In this document: positions 31,409 through 44,500 of the stretch, piece after piece
Layout of the letters: each line of letters starts with the position of its first letter
Position numbering within the stretch: the first letter of the stretch is position 1
From: Apostichopus japonicus
Taxonomy: Eukaryota; Echinodermata; Holothuroidea; Aspidochirotida; Stichopodidae
Direction of reading: 5' to 3'
Assembly (NCBI RefSeq): GCF_037975245.1
Contig: NC_092577.1
Span: forward strand, 20,830,898 to 20,894,897
DNA: 64,000 nt
Program-made: the position numbers and the translations under genes
Notes under the pieces: model-generated
What the model was told of the DNA's origin: nothing
The model's input: only the letters and a program-made list of their open reading frames with translations
Databases searched by the model: none

Positions 31409-33330
31409 ATGATACAGTACCCAGGAATGAAACTCATTGATGAAAATGTAGGTGTTGATGGGCAAAGTAGGCTGTGTCTGTTTGCAAAGAGTAGAATAAA
31501 GGAAGGGGAAGAGCTGCGCTGTGGCTCTGGAGACCTTCCATGGAGGAAAAAGGAACATGAAAGTCACTTGGAAGAAGATGACCTAAAGTTTGGACTTCAG
31601 TTTGAGAAAGACCCAACCAAGATACTTCAAGAAGGAACTGGGGGAGTTTGCCAAATTACCATCCCTGGACAACAAATTGAAGGAGAGAATGGCTGAATAA
31701 CCAATAACTGTGAGGGTGATGGAAATAATAGGATTATATCAGCTGAGTATCAGCAGGAAACAATTGAAATCCATATTGAGAAGAACAACCCAAATATTTC
31801 AAGAGACTAGTAAAAGTGTTTCTCATAATCACATACATGACAATCAGATTGTAGACAACAATGATGCAAGTGACAAGATTACATCAGCTGGAAATGTAGA
31901 AAAGTGACATAGGTCATATGAATCTTTTGCAACTGTTTCAGCGTGTATGCCCATTGTTGTAGATGGCTCTAAGGGCCACATCACTACTACTGTAGAGCCA
32001 TGACTTTTCAGACAGTTGGGACTCACAAGATGTGAGGGATCCTAATTACCAGTATATACATAGTGAATCAGAAACATCTGATACATATTCTGATAGCAGT
32101 ACAGTGATTTCCATTTTTCACTTGCATTCATCATCATGTAGTCAAGTCAATAATCATAGGCCAAAAACAAGTATCTGGAAGATTCCAGATTTATCTTCCA
32201 CTACTCAAGACAATCCTAATAGAGCAAAAGCAGGTAGTTGCTACACCCGCCACATACGAGGAGCAAGTGAAATCTCAGAGACAGATTCGTCTTCAGTTTT
32301 ATCTTCCACTACTCGAGATACCCCTAAGAGAGCAAAAGCAACTAGTTGCAACACCACCCACAGACGAGGAGCAAGAGATATCTTAGAGACAGCTACTCAA
32401 AACACCCCTCAGAGAGCAAATACAGCTAGTCACGACACCCCCAAAAATGTAGCGGCAAGTGTAATCTGAAAGACACGTGACCCTGAAGATTAGGAGACAG
32501 GTTCATCTTTATCTAGTTATTCTAGAATTTCGTGAAAACAACATGCCCATTTTGTGATGTTCCTCAGAGCAAGTTAACCAGACACATTCAGTTAGTACAC
32601 AAAGAAGTAAAAGAAGTCTCTGATGCAATGAATGCCCAAAAGGGAACGCTTGCAGGCATTCAGCAACTAGAAGCGAGGGATTTTGAAAGAGAACAAACAG
32701 CAGTTAAAACATTTCAACCCAGTCTTTCAACAAGAAAGAAGCCAAACTGGTAGTGGTGAAATCGTGATGTGTTGTAACTGTAATGGGTTTTTCAATCGGA
32801 AGTTCTGCAAAAGACACACGAAAAGCTGTTTCTAAGAATCATGCCAAGTAACTGTTTGTCTACTTTATCTGCTATGTCCAGTTTGACAGACAGAAATAAG
32901 GATGTTTTTTTTGGAAGAAATACTGTGCAAGTTTGATGACATTGATGATGACATTGGCTTATTTTGTAGGAAACACCCTGTAAAAATTAATATTGGTGAA
33001 CGACTCCGGACAAAAAGCAAACTGAGAAAGGACAAAGCGGGAGAGGTAAGGAAGTCGGTAATGACATCGATGCGACGTTTGGCTTTCCTGTACATGAAAT
33101 TTTTCCAGCAACAACAAGAGTATGGCCTCATTAAAGAGATAGAAAAAACCTACCAGATATATTCTTCAGAGACAACTACACTCATTTGGAGCTTGCAATC
33201 CTAAACTACACTATGAATTCGGAAGGAAAAAGTATGGCTGATTTGAAATATGGACTCAAAACAGCATTACATTACCTTACCAGCAAATCCTGTCCAATTA
33301 TCCAAGGCACATTGGATTATTTAACTTCTG
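31409..33330 (+). pseudogene. SET / C2H2 multicopy gene remnant
   Basis: Successive frames give, in order: the end of a SET methyltransferase domain (RLCLFAKSRIKEGEEL...GDLPWRKK, 31409-31570, resembling KMT5A-type SET); a Ser/Thr-rich linker with 36-residue repeats (32032-32469); a C2H2-like finger CPFCDVPQSKLTRHIQLVH (32532-32753); and VRKSVMTSMRRLAFLYMKF (32902-33204) followed by LKYGLKTALHYLTSKS to about 33325. This arrangement matches a multicopy invertebrate family that couples a SET domain to a finger and, I believe, a Crypton-type recombinase; the recombinase part is absent here. The several frame breaks and missing SET N-terminus mark it as a pseudogene, though some breaks could be introns. 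Confidence 0.6.
32194..32455 (+). repeat. 108-bp coding tandem repeat in the SET/C2H2 remnant
   Basis: TCTTCCACTACTC at 32194 recurs at 32302, exactly 108 bases (36 codons) later, and a third, shortened unit follows. Each unit encodes SSTT.D.P.RAKA.SC.T...RGA...ET. Keeping the period a multiple of three suggests the duplication arose while the region was coding. Confidence 0.75.
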
Positions 33331-35199
33331 ACTAATGTTCAGTGTGCCAATCACCTATGACGACACATAATTATATTAGAGGGGTTTAGACCTCAAGTGA
33401 AGAAATGTGTGGTAGCTTTCATTGGCCCGGTTCATCCGTGTTCACCAAGGATCCTTTCTTAGAGATAAATATGACATCATACCTGGGGGAAATTCTTCTG
33501 AAATTCGCTAATTCCAAAATGAAGCATAAATCTAGACTTCTTTTAAACATAAAATGATTTTGTACTAGTTTTATGCATTTACTATAACAGTTGGGCATCA
33601 CTAGTACAAATTGTAAGCCAATGAAATGAAGCAACACCCCGCCCCCAAAAGAAATAAACCTAACGAAATGCGGGATTGGCCAGAAAAGTGCGGGAATCCC
33701 GCGCCCTAGCACTGCATGATACTGTTGTCTAAACAATACTGTTATTGCGGTAAACAACTGTTAAGATTGCTGAGCAAAGTATGTTTACTTGTTCTAGTTT
33801 TCACAGATGCTGCTATTGAAGATGATTTCTCCAAGTATGAATGAGATGCCTCCGCTGATCCTCCAGTTGTGAGAGAAGTTGTACAATGCTCGGAATCCTC
33901 CTCATCTGAGAGCACAACCAAACTAAAAAGGTAACATCTTACCTTCACTGATATAATCAGGGAGTTGTTATGGAATGGAGTTCTATCTTCAGTGATGTTA
34001 TCACCATGTCCTTAAAACCACCTCAGGATATACCACGCAGCCTATGTAAACCCTATGACTAAACATGAAGGTAAGGACTCCCCAGAGAGCGATCACATTT
34101 CCTTGAACCATATGAAGTTGCCGATTCGGGCGACTTCTTGAAAACGCCCTCTATCGTTTCACCGTATCTAGCCGATTACTTCATGGGGCTTTCCCTGATA
34201 CTTACCGCATGCGCAGTAGTTATTCCTTTTAGTGTCATGGTCGAAACTTAAGAATCAGTGAAGTTTTTCTTCGAATTAATCGCCATGTTTTCATCGTATA
34301 CTGTACGTAATATTCGGAATTTTAGGCTAGAAAGAAGTGATTTTTTAGTAAATTTGCGCATCGCTTCGGCGATTTGCTACTGAGTTGTCGTGTACATCAA
34401 TGTCTTAGCTGCCCAAAAATGGATCGTAAAGTCATGGCCACTCACTGCCAAGTTGCAGAAAAACTGGAAAGTCTGATTTCAAAATTTATTATTTCGTGGG
34501 CCGTTACCATGGTCATTTCACGATCGGTAAAATTTTTTGGCAATAACGGCGAAACATGTATAGCTTATTTTGTGTAAGAATCGCTTTGACGATGCAATGA
34601 TACACTGTGGTACTATGTGGTAGTGCTAGGACTAAGGTTAGTTCTCTATTTTTACCTTTTTACAACATTTCATTCGTAAGTTACGTAAATTTAGTACGTA
34701 TTCTGAATACTTTAGCTTAGGCATTCAGACAGTTGCTAATATATTTTGTTCCATAAGTCGTGTAAGTGAACCACGAATGTGATGATATCATATGATTATT
34801 TGCCTAATGTTTGTGAATGACAATATATTTCTCAGGATGATGAATTGTAACAATTTCGCTGAATTATTTTCACTATGTACACTCCAAAATGATTTAGTCT
34901 TCACAGATTAAAAATCGTACTGATGCAAATGGCACCTTTCTTTTTATGTAGCAGCATTTCATCCTTCCGACAATCCAAATAAATGTAGAAATGACAAAAT
35001 TTGGGCAGTTGCAACTCTTACAAAATAATGATCTGTGGGTATGACTCTGAGTACTAACTGGGTATGATCAGAATGCTGTATAAATTATTCCTTCATTGCT
35101 TTTTTTTTGGGCATTCTGTGTTAAATTTGTGTCAACACATACAGTGATACCAATGCATGCTTCGTTCTGGCTTTGTACTACAGCATCAAGTGGTTAAAT
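33331..35199. other. Mostly non-coding; one possible minus-strand exon
   Basis: A possible exon at 33922-33789 (minus) has a good acceptor (CTTTTTAG) and a possible donor (ACAA|GTAAAC). It encodes an acidic, Ser-rich stretch (LSDEEDSEHCTTSL...KSSSIAASV). No family is recognised. The region around 34080-34580 is richer in CpG and could be a promoter, but no TSS signal is clear. Nothing else is supported. Confidence 0.35.
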
Positions 35200-35210
35200 G
35201 AAAAGAGAGT

Positions 35211-35317
35211 ACACAAAACAAGAATGTGATTTTGCGATGACTGTTTTCAAGTCTTCATTGTTAACACAAAACAAGAATGTGGTTTTTGCGATGACTGTTT
35301 TCAAGTCTTCATTGTTA
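35211..35317. repeat. Tandem duplication of ~53 bp
   Basis: ACACAAAACAAGAATGTG through CTTCATTGTTA occurs at 35211-35263 and again at 35264-35317 with one inserted T. The near identity indicates a recent slippage or duplication event. It lies outside any supported exon. Confidence 0.9.
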
Positions 35318-35599
35318 ACATAAATTATTATGCTGATTACCTTCCATTTTATCTTTAACAAACCTTGCAGGTTTACATCTTGTAAGCAAACAATATTTTC
35401 AGTTTGTACGGTGGTCTTTACAATTTCTTCCATACAAAAAAATCAATACAATATCTTTGACTACAAATAAGCCTTCTCCATTCTGTATTTGAATCCACTC
35501 ATTTGAATAAGCCAGAACTGAGTCTGCAGCTGGGCTTTCATCCTGGCACCACTTAGTTTATATTTTGACATACTGAGTACAACTTCATTGCTTCGCATT

Positions 35600-36930
35600 T
35601 TATTGTATTTTTTTTATTAATTTATATGGTACATAACCAGCACAGTCCCGCAATGCCTGGTCCTCTGTCTGAGTCATTGCTTCAGGGGTCATGTCTAAGG
35701 TTGTGGCTGGCATGTCACTTCCAGCAAGGTTGCTAATAGGGAGGAAAACATCTTTTCCAGGGCATGCTGTAAAATGAATACTTCTTCTGCTTCCCTTATA
35801 CTTGTGGAATTCATGCCACATTTGACTCTTCACTTTATCAGAAAATGTGGTTCCTCTTATGCTCTTAGTTATCGACCACAATTGTTCTACTGTTTCTGCA
35901 GCAAACTGGCCAAATTGTAATCTTTTATATGAAGCATCACTCTTCTTCAAAAATGTATGACACTTGATGTTAGTGGGGTCTTCAGTTTGAATAGGTCGTC
36001 TTCAAATATGTTGTTGATAGCAGCTTCAAAAAATCCATCGCAAGCACTGATGCATCAGCCTTCCTAAAGCTCTTTGCGGGATACTGCATTCCTGTAAATG
36101 AAAGAATTATGATGACAGTTTTCAAGGAACAGGCTATTTTTCACAATATTAAAGAAACACCAGTCCTAAATTACATAACTTGTGAGAAGTATTTTCCATC
36201 CCTTTAAACCAAAAAAATCTGCAGCATGCTTCAACTTTGAGAGAGAATTCATATTCAAGAGAAAGCATTTCTTATTCCTCGGGTCTAAGCAGAACATTCT
36301 CCTTATGGGTGGGGTTATATAAGGAACAACCCCCTTCCATGATTCCACACCTCACTGCAACATTGTGACTTTGCCGGAATTTGTTGATGTTTCTTTAATC
36401 AAATGATATGCTTCTTGACACAAAGTTGTAGAGAATAATAATACATTTAATCAATATAGCTACATAAATAGTATAGGATATGCTATGAAAAGTACCCTCC
36501 CTATGATTCCACAGCCCAGTGCACTTAGTAGAATGAAATAAATGATATCACTATATATTCTGTACTGGACATTGTGAACTATGGATATTGCTTCGAATAA
36601 TTTGTTAACGTATCATAAAAAAAAATGATGTAAATAATAAAACAAATATTCTTCAAAGAAAGTTATATTCCGCCCCAGATTTTTTGTTAACAGGTGAGTG
36701 ACGAAATGCTTCCTTGTTACCTCTCCATACGCACCAACCAAATAATATCAACATTCCTTTAACTCATTCTTAAAAGTTACTTCTTGCTCCTGAACCCCAG
36801 CAATAATTACAGTTTGGAAAGTTCAACAAAGAAATTTAAACTTACTCAAGTTGCTTGGTAGTGCCAGATGTGGCTTCTAGTGAGGTTCCACTCTCCATTC
36901 TAGTCCTCTCTGATGTTTGAGAAGCAGTTT
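35600..36930 (-). pseudogene. Unrecognised multicopy gene, exons on the minus strand
   Basis: An exon at 36930-36846 has acceptor TTTCTTGTAG and donor TTGA|GTAAGT and encodes a Ser/Thr-rich segment (ETASQTSERTRMESG...). A second block, 36093-35600, begins after TTTACAG. It reads GFFEAAINNIFEDDLFKL in one frame, breaks near 35955, and continues with YKRLQFGQFAAETVEQLW, MWHEFHKYKG and a C-terminal DQALRDCAGYVPYKLIKK. The ending (ALR..AGYVPYKL.KK) is one I associate with an unnamed multicopy family of cnidarian and echinoderm genomes. I cannot assign a function. Part or all may be pseudogenic. Confidence 0.4.
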
Positions 36931-37235
36931 CTACAAGAAAAATAAATGAAAGATTTTTAAAGAGTCCATTTCCAACTGAATGTTTCTGAACATTTCTGAA
37001 AATTACTCATTGATATCAAACTAGTAAAACTGTACCACATGTATACAGAATAAATACCAAACTTAACTGACATTAACCATGATGTGGAGCAGATTTATAG
37101 ATAGAGTAACGAAGTAAAAAAAAATAGGTTTCATTACTTGGAGGTAAGATAAGTATTCTGTTATTTTGGGATCGTGTAATGCAGTGAGACTAGCATCCTT
37201 ATTGCTTTAGCTATAGGAGATCCTGAAACTGTGTG

Positions 37236-38763
37236 CTTTTTACGTGACCCGTCATACGGGATACAAAACGTCACGGCCAAACGGCACTACCAAACCATCC
37301 CATTCTTACAAACGAACCTCAGGTCAAGCGAGCCAAAAAAAAAAGTACATACGCTCACATACACATGCAGAGACAAAACGCCCAACCCCCCACTGAAATA
37401 TTAAAAAACTACAAAAGGACGACCAGCACGCAGCGAAACAAAACACCCTTCCCCAGCACACCACCGTCCAAAAAAGGCAGCCCTAGATAAACGGCGAAAA
37501 TCGCCTTCAACCTGAAGGCGAATGTCAGACTTCACCGCCTCCAGGACTGCCTGCCAACTGGCAAATTTCCCCCTAAAAACAACATCACATCTATTCCTCC
37601 AAATAAGTTTTTTTACAACAGAACAAACATAAATAATACGCTGCAACACAGCAACGGAACAAACTGGAGGATCTAATCCATACAAGACAAAACCCTGTCC
37701 TACCGACCAGGAACGGTCTCCCGTTAAACGGTCGGTCCAGGACTGAAACCACTCCCACAAGTTCAAAACAAAGGGGCAATGCCAAAAAACATGGGCAGTA
37801 CTCTCTAAGCTGTCACAGCCGGTCCTCGGGCACAGTCCATCACCCAATCGCCAGTGATACCTTTTCAGATTGGTCACCAAGGCACCGTGTGCAATTCTCC
37901 ATGCAAGGTCACGGAGCCTGCAACCATTCAGCCTTGAATGCACCGAACGCCATACTTCGACAGGATGACGTCCCTGTACAAAAATTGCACCCAAGGCCCT
38001 ATCCCGCAACGAACTGTGAACGAGGGCCGGCCGTGACAGGTCAACAGGGGGCAACTCAATCAGAGCGGAGCAAATGACACGCACCACCCTGTTTGGAGTA
38101 CTACTATGCGGTTCTCTGTTGCTAAACAGCGCCGGGACCCATCGACGCAGGTGCAAACCTCCCCAAAAACGCACAAAATATGAACAAGGCAACCCTGGGT
38201 CAGTTACCGCTACAAACAACTGCTTAAATAACAAACAAGTTAACTTACTTCCCAGATGAACCACCCCTAACCCACCCTTCTCCAGTTTTTGGTACATTAC
38301 CGCCCTTTTGACAAGCTCTGTACCACCCGACCAAATAAATGAAAATATCGCTCTCTCCAACCGCACTAGGACGCGACGTGGAATTGGATACACCGCGCCC
38401 GGGTACCACAAGATGGGCGAAACAAAACGATTAACTACGGTGACTTTCCCTAGGATCGAAAGCCAGCGGGTGCCAAAGGTTTCGAGCCTGCTCTCAAATA
38501 CCTCAGCCCTCTCGCTCCAGGTGACATCACCAGGTGCATCGTAGCCGAACCATATACCATTAATTTTGATATTCTGATCCGACCACGACGCACCGAATGG
38601 TAAGTCTCTGTATCTCCAGCTACCAAGACGAAGGCCCTTTGTCTTTTCTGGATTCAACTTCGCCCCGGTAGCTCTCTCAAAAATAGATAAATCCCGCGAG
38701 AGTGCGCGAAAGGAGCCCAGACTCGAAACAACACATGTCACGTCATCTGCATATTGAGCGCAT
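37236..38763 (-). mobile_element. 5'-truncated Tx1/L1-type LINE copy
   Basis: The copy covers the last 1.5 kb of the element found whole at 50002-53832, in the opposite orientation. The 12-base target duplication TGAAACTGTGTG lies at 37224-37235 and 38764-38775. It contains an open frame of 446 residues (38741-37401) identical to the C-terminus of the long copy except for about four residues. The 3' end carries the hairpin CCCGTATGACGGG and ends CACGTAAAAAG. The high similarity points to recent, probably ongoing, retrotransposition. Confidence 0.9.
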
Positions 38764-38775
38764 TGAAACTGTGTG

Positions 38776-40230
38776 GAACTTGGATCGGTCCGTAGGCTAC
38801 ACTGTCATGTTAACAAATTCAATGAGGGGCTTATCTTTTGTGATATATAGTAATGGTTTCATGATTGTTCCACTAAATTTTAACATAGCAAGGACAGAGG
38901 GGGAAACCGAAACTATTTGCAGCAAAGCAGAGTTACAACACAAGCCTACCATGCTACACAATGAACTTGTAACCTATGTTTTCTACAGATTTTCGATGAC
39001 CCAGCAGTAGACCTATCCAATGAGGAAACCATATTTCCAATTCCAAGTTAACTGACAGGGTCTAGGCCTCAGTAAATAAAAGGCCCACACACATAAAGAG
39101 TAGGCTAGTCCATAACAATGCATAGCCTAACTTCTGATTTCGCTAAACTTAGGAACAACGGGACTAACAAGTAACATATCCTACGCCGAACAAGATACTG
39201 TGGTGTACTAGTACTATAGGCCTAGTAGTAGTACTAGTATTTAGTAACAATGAGTAAGGCAAGGAAATAGCCAGAAAGGGCCACTTGTGCCTAGGATAAA
39301 CCTATGCCAATAAAAGGCGAATGATTCATGCTGGATCTTATCAATAGCAGTTACAAATACTTTGTCAATGCCTGGTTTCTACTCGTACCTTTGCAAGAGG
39401 AAGAAATCCACTCCAGCGTTTTCTGTGTGCAGTCCACCAGCCTAGCCTTCAGGATACATGTTGTGTGAATTCATATAGTGTGGCAAGTTTCACGGTCGCA
39501 CCGACACAATCTTTGATTGGACGGAAGTTTAGACATGCAAACCGAAAATGGCTGTGTCGCTATTGGTGTCATCTTCGGTCTCAGACAACTTCTCAAACTC
39601 TTCCCAATCAAAGAATTAAGTTCAATCTAATAATTCTAGTGTTTGATTCAGTAGGGGCTATAGCGCTAACAGAGGCTAAATCTTCAAGCAGTAGTACAGA
39701 AATCTCGACTGTGTCAAATCTCACATTGACTGCACGTATAACTAATCTAAAAAAAAAGTCCGTGATCACCGAGAGGTTGACTAAGTTTTGGCCCCCCCAC
39801 GGGAAAACGCGACATCTTTTCGCCCAAAAATTTATACAACGTTTAGAGGGTACACACGAAATTTATCACAACCCCCTTCTTCATCGGGCTAATTCCCTTG
39901 TTTTATAGGGGCAAGGGGCTCGTCTAGCAAGTCAACTTTGCCAATTTGATACCCATTGACTTACAACATGAAGAGGGCTTGTCCAGCAAGTAAAGCGCAG
40001 GGAGCCAAAAAAAAAAAATTAAAAAAAAAGCCATGATCACACTGAGAGGTAAAACAAATTCTTGCTACCCCCTTCCCCCTCCTCCAATAAACTTAATAAA
40101 CAACACAAAACACATGAGCAATACTTGAAATGTTAAAGTTTAATTGCAACTCATTTAATGCACAAAAGTTCTTAATTAAGCGAAAAAGAATCTGATAATC
40201 ATCCTTTTCTTTTTTCTTAACTTTATATAG
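38776..40230. other. No clear gene
   Basis: The stretch 39465-39908 is open but has no family resemblance, and its CCAAT-like GATTGG sites near 39510 could instead belong to a promoter. A possible minus-strand donor (GCAAAG|GTACGAG) lies at about 39392. Two similar blocks (GGCTCGTCTAGCAAG at about 39916, GGCTTGTCCAGCAAG at about 39976) and long A runs near 40010 also occur. None supports a gene call. Confidence 0.35.
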
Positions 40231-40330
40231 AAAGCCTCTGAAGAAGATTCTGGTAGGATCGAAACGTCAGGCCAACCTACTTTTACACAATTTTATATAT
40301 ACGTAGTAAATAAAGTTGACTGAAACATTG
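40231..40330 (+). ncRNA. Penelope 3'-end remnant with hammerhead motif
   Basis: AGCCT, CTGAAGA (40238-40244), stem II GATTC...GGATC, GAAACGTC (40261-40268), then AGGCC. All hammerhead core bases are present, with stem I AGCCT/AGGCC and the minimal ACGT stem III. The following CAACCTACTTTTACACA matches the PLE1 3' end in the minus orientation at 15245-15258. It ends with TAAATAAAGTTGACTG. No coding part is attached, so this is a severely 5'-truncated PLE1-family copy. Confidence 0.7.
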
Positions 40331-40880
40331 CCTAGCTGTAGGTCCCCCCATATAACAGATCATGAAGCATTTGGAATCACCACTTGATATATGTATTATC
40401 CAACTTTTGAAGGGTATCATAACAAAGTAACATAAAAACTATATGTATGTATGTGTGTATATTAAAATTATATGGCATATAAAAAAGAAAATATAAGAAA
40501 ATATATACTATAAAATGTAAAAATTATATATAAAATATATTTCAAAACATACGAACTATATGGCAATAAAAACTACTTTTTTTCTTCTTTTTTCCCTCCA
40601 TTTATTGATAACTTCAGTCAAATTAACAGAATTAATATTTTCATACTATAGATGCTTCAGATTCAATAAACGTCATAACAAAATAACAGTTGTTCCAATA
40701 AACAGCACAATTGATCGAACGAGATTAATAGAAAAGAGAATCACATGTCCTAAAGGTTTGTTTAAGCTGCATAAAGTTAACCTTACCTTTTACTACGACA
40801 TCGATGTTGTGTGTATTTTTTGACACTTATTGTAAACTTAAATTTATAGAAGAAATCCTCTACAACAGGAATACATTTAT

Positions 40881-41310
40881 TCAATTTACATTGAAGATGA
40901 AATGCTTCATATATAAAATAAGAAAATTGTATGGGTGAGCTACATCAACACAGAAACCAAGAAGGATATCCTTCTTGGAGAAGAAGAATTGCTTATTTAA
41001 TAACATAGCCTCAACCCCTAAAATAAAGGTGGATGTCACACTACACTCCCAGAACAGATGTTCTATACTTTCAATATGTGTATCGCAAAAGGTACAGTTT
41101 GGAGAGTCGGATTTTCCGATGATACGAAGAAGTTTATTGGTCCCAATTATTGTATGTAAAACTCTAAACTGAAAATATTTGATTTTTGATTCGGAAACTG
41201 TTGCCCAAGGAATACTGTAGAATCTATTCCAATCTTCAGTCAAGTTGTTGAAAACATTAGCCCATTTACGGCTGGCGGTAGGTATCTGAGCGACTTTATC
41301 TAAATACCGG
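40881..41310 (-). pseudogene. LINE (L1/Tx1-type) C-terminal fragment
   Basis: The frame 41243-40881, extended upstream to about 41310, encodes IKYFQFRVLHTIIGTN and the zinc-knuckle-like CTFCDTHIESIEHLFWEC. This is the C-terminal Cys/His region of L1/Tx1-type retrotransposon proteins. A further upstream frame (about 41360-41430) resembles the connecting region. The sequence is unrelated at close range to the Tx1 copies at 37 and 50 kb, so it is a different, older family. Confidence 0.7.
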
Positions 41311-41593
41311 GAATAAACACACGAAACCAGTAGATTGCATTAACAAAGTATTTTGCAACCCCCAACACCCCCAACATCAATATGTTTTGTCCTGCGTTTA
41401 TTATGACATCATTTAACCATTTCTTTTCGAGAAGTATCGTTCTTTCATCTTCAGTGACTTGTAAGTGTGATAACCACATGGCAGGCTTACTCTTTCGACC
41501 AAATGGTCTTATGTGACTGCCTTTCCCATATTGTTGGATATTTTGTGTTGCTGAAGTTTATTCTTTTCTCTATTTCGCAGGTCCAATATACAT

Positions 41594-44500
41594 CTAAATA
41601 AGAAGATATACTTTAACTAATGACATCTCATTCAAGAAATAATAGTTTTTATTCATTTCACTGTGCAGCTGTTCTTGTGCTTGGGTGTTAACTTTGCCGA
41701 ATAACTGTGGAACAAACTGTACCCTGCGTAAAATTTCAAATTCACCACGAGTACTTCTTTCATGCAGTCTGTCAAAAAGGCAATAGTGTTCGTTGGAACC
41801 AGTTACGGGCTGAACATGTCCAGTTGTGTCATGGATAGGCTTTAATAGAAAGCCAAGGCAAATTTTTGACAAAATTACCCGTCTCAATCAGCCTCATAAT
41901 GCCTGCTGAGGGTTGAGCAAGCATCCCATTGTGTGGGTGAAACATTTGTAGAAACCTTTTGTTCCCGTGTGCAACAACCATATTAGCCATGTCAACAATC
42001 ACAATATTTCGAATATATTTCATCGATTGAACTAAATCAACAACATCACGAGGACTTTCTGCTCGCAGTAGAAATTTAGCAGCATACACAATACCCCCCG
42101 GTGGGGATTTTTTTTTCCCAAACAGGTTTGCAAGTGTGCGTAAATAGTCCTTCATGATTGGTCGGAAAAGTGACGTCATCACCATAGAAACCTTCACTTC
42201 GAGGTTCTGCATCCATTTGTTGCAACGAAGATATACCCGTTCAAAATTACCCGTAGCTTTTCGTACATATATTTAGATATGTTTGGAATTGGTTTAGACA
42301 TATTTAGCACACTAGTATTGTAAGATCTACTTTGATCGAAGTTTTCTGTGACGGCATTACTCGATAACATCGCACAGTGAAAGTTTCGTACAGGGCACAT
42401 GACACATGCGCTGTAGGCCTATATGTGTGCAGTGACGGAAATATATCATACTATACACTATACTGTTTTGCGTATATTCACTCAAGACTCATGAACTGGC
42501 CTCGTGAATTTTTTTTTAGAGTAGGCCTAGACATTCCACGAAACGAATTCTAATTTGAATAGAACGGCTCACGAATCGTGGATAACGTAAACACGAACCA
42601 AATACAGTGTAGCGTGTGCATCATAAGTGAGGTCAACATGTAATCCAAGCATAGAAAGTAAAGTTAGGGCGTTTGAAGGGAAACCCCTTAACTAGACTCA
42701 ATCAAGTGTCAGTGTGTAAATCAGTATATGTCTTATGCTGACGTGACGAGCAATCTGATTGGCCGAAAACTCCGTAATTGCAAACCTGTTTGGGAAAACA
42801 AAATCGCCCCCTGATGGAACCGTGTAATTTTTAACAAAAATTTTCAAATTTAGTGCTATCTTTAATTAGTGTGTCTCTTATGTTCATTATGATGTCAAGT
42901 TGTCACTTTGGCAACCCCTCTTATTCCAACGTCTCTTCCCACTGTCCTGATGTAAGGTAGAATTACTACCATGCATAACTTCAATGAGACGTTCCTGTGT
43001 GAATTCACGGCATTCGTATGGGTGTACTCGAGAGTTGCCCAACAAGCCTGTAGCCAACAGATTCTTTTCAACGTCACCCCAAACTTTATCGCCATCAACT
43101 GTGTCGCTCTGCACTGATTCATCTGGCAGCTCTAAATTGGACACATCACACCTAAATGCACCTTTCTTATCAACATCTAAAATTAAAACTTGTGGGTGAT
43201 AGCCGCAAATAACACAATTGAAATGGTCAAACTTTGTGCACAGGGCCTGAAAATGCAGAAAGATATTAATGATATTCTGTGGACAAAGTGTTTATTGATG
43301 AGTTCTGTATGGCGACCTAACGCGATTGAACATGCTATACCTTTCTCCAATCTAACTTACATTTCTAATGAAATAAGGAAAACGTCATTGTAGTTATGCA
43401 CACCCTCATCATACTCCTGATACCTAAATGGCAACTGACACTCAATAAAATTTTTACAGTATGTTACTATACCAGTTCGAAGACCTTCCGATGTTAAAAG
43501 GGTTTGCCTTGTCCGATATCTTGATGGGCTTCGATAGTTCTGTCCCACATGACGAACAGAGTGTTTCTGTAGGTACAAATTCCAGCGGATATCTACAACC
43601 TCTGTTGATATAAGCAGAAGAGATAGGCCAAGGAATATTCTTGCTTTGTTTGAGGTATTCGCACATAACTTTAATTATATCATCATTTGTTGGGGGATTT
43701 ACAACACAACCAGTTGGAAATAAATATTCCTCTTCCAAATGTATTTTTGAAACAAAGCTACGCTCCTCTAAGTACCGGAGACATAAACCCTTGTGTACAC
43801 AAGACCTACTCTGCTTACAACAGCCACAGTTCAAAGAAGCCCCTGTTTTGTCGTAGGTGACAACACAGCGCCCTAGTCGTGCATAGTAGTCGGTCAGGGC
43901 TGCTAGGAAATTGTACGATCAGTCGCACACCACGTTCCATTCCCTCCATATGTAGTTTTCTCACCAATCATTTTGTGAGTTCCACCTTTCGATAGTTCCT
44001 TCAATGAATTTTCAGACAGGGACAACCTTTCTGGATTCATAACACAATTATCTACTCCTTTAAGATGTTCGCACTAGTATCATCGAAAACTGTTGTTTCT
44101 TGCGATTCTTATTTCAACCATGCACTCCTTTTCCTCGCACAAAATTACGACACTAGAATGATGCAGTTTCCTTTCAACATGGAGTGGGTAATCCCCTTAA
44201 AAGTCTTACGGACAAAGAATATAGATTGAACAGGATCTACACATACACCACTAATCTTTATATCAATCTCATGCATTGTTTCCATGTGTCTATTCATATT
44301 AGATTTCAACATCTGAGTGCCGCATTCAGTACATTTAATGCGAGGGTGAGTTTTCCTAACTGTCTTACTTGTCTTAATTGGAGAATCGTAATTGTATTCA
44401 CCATCCTCATCACCACTGAAAATGACATCCTCCTTAACCGGACGCACACAGTCGTCCTCCCTACCACAAGTACTATCACCTTTCGAATCACTATCAAAAT

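Noticed and set aside
39465-39908. A protein-coding gene in the 147-residue ORF
   Set aside because: No recognisable domain, no splice or promoter context, and the composition looks like random AT-rich DNA.
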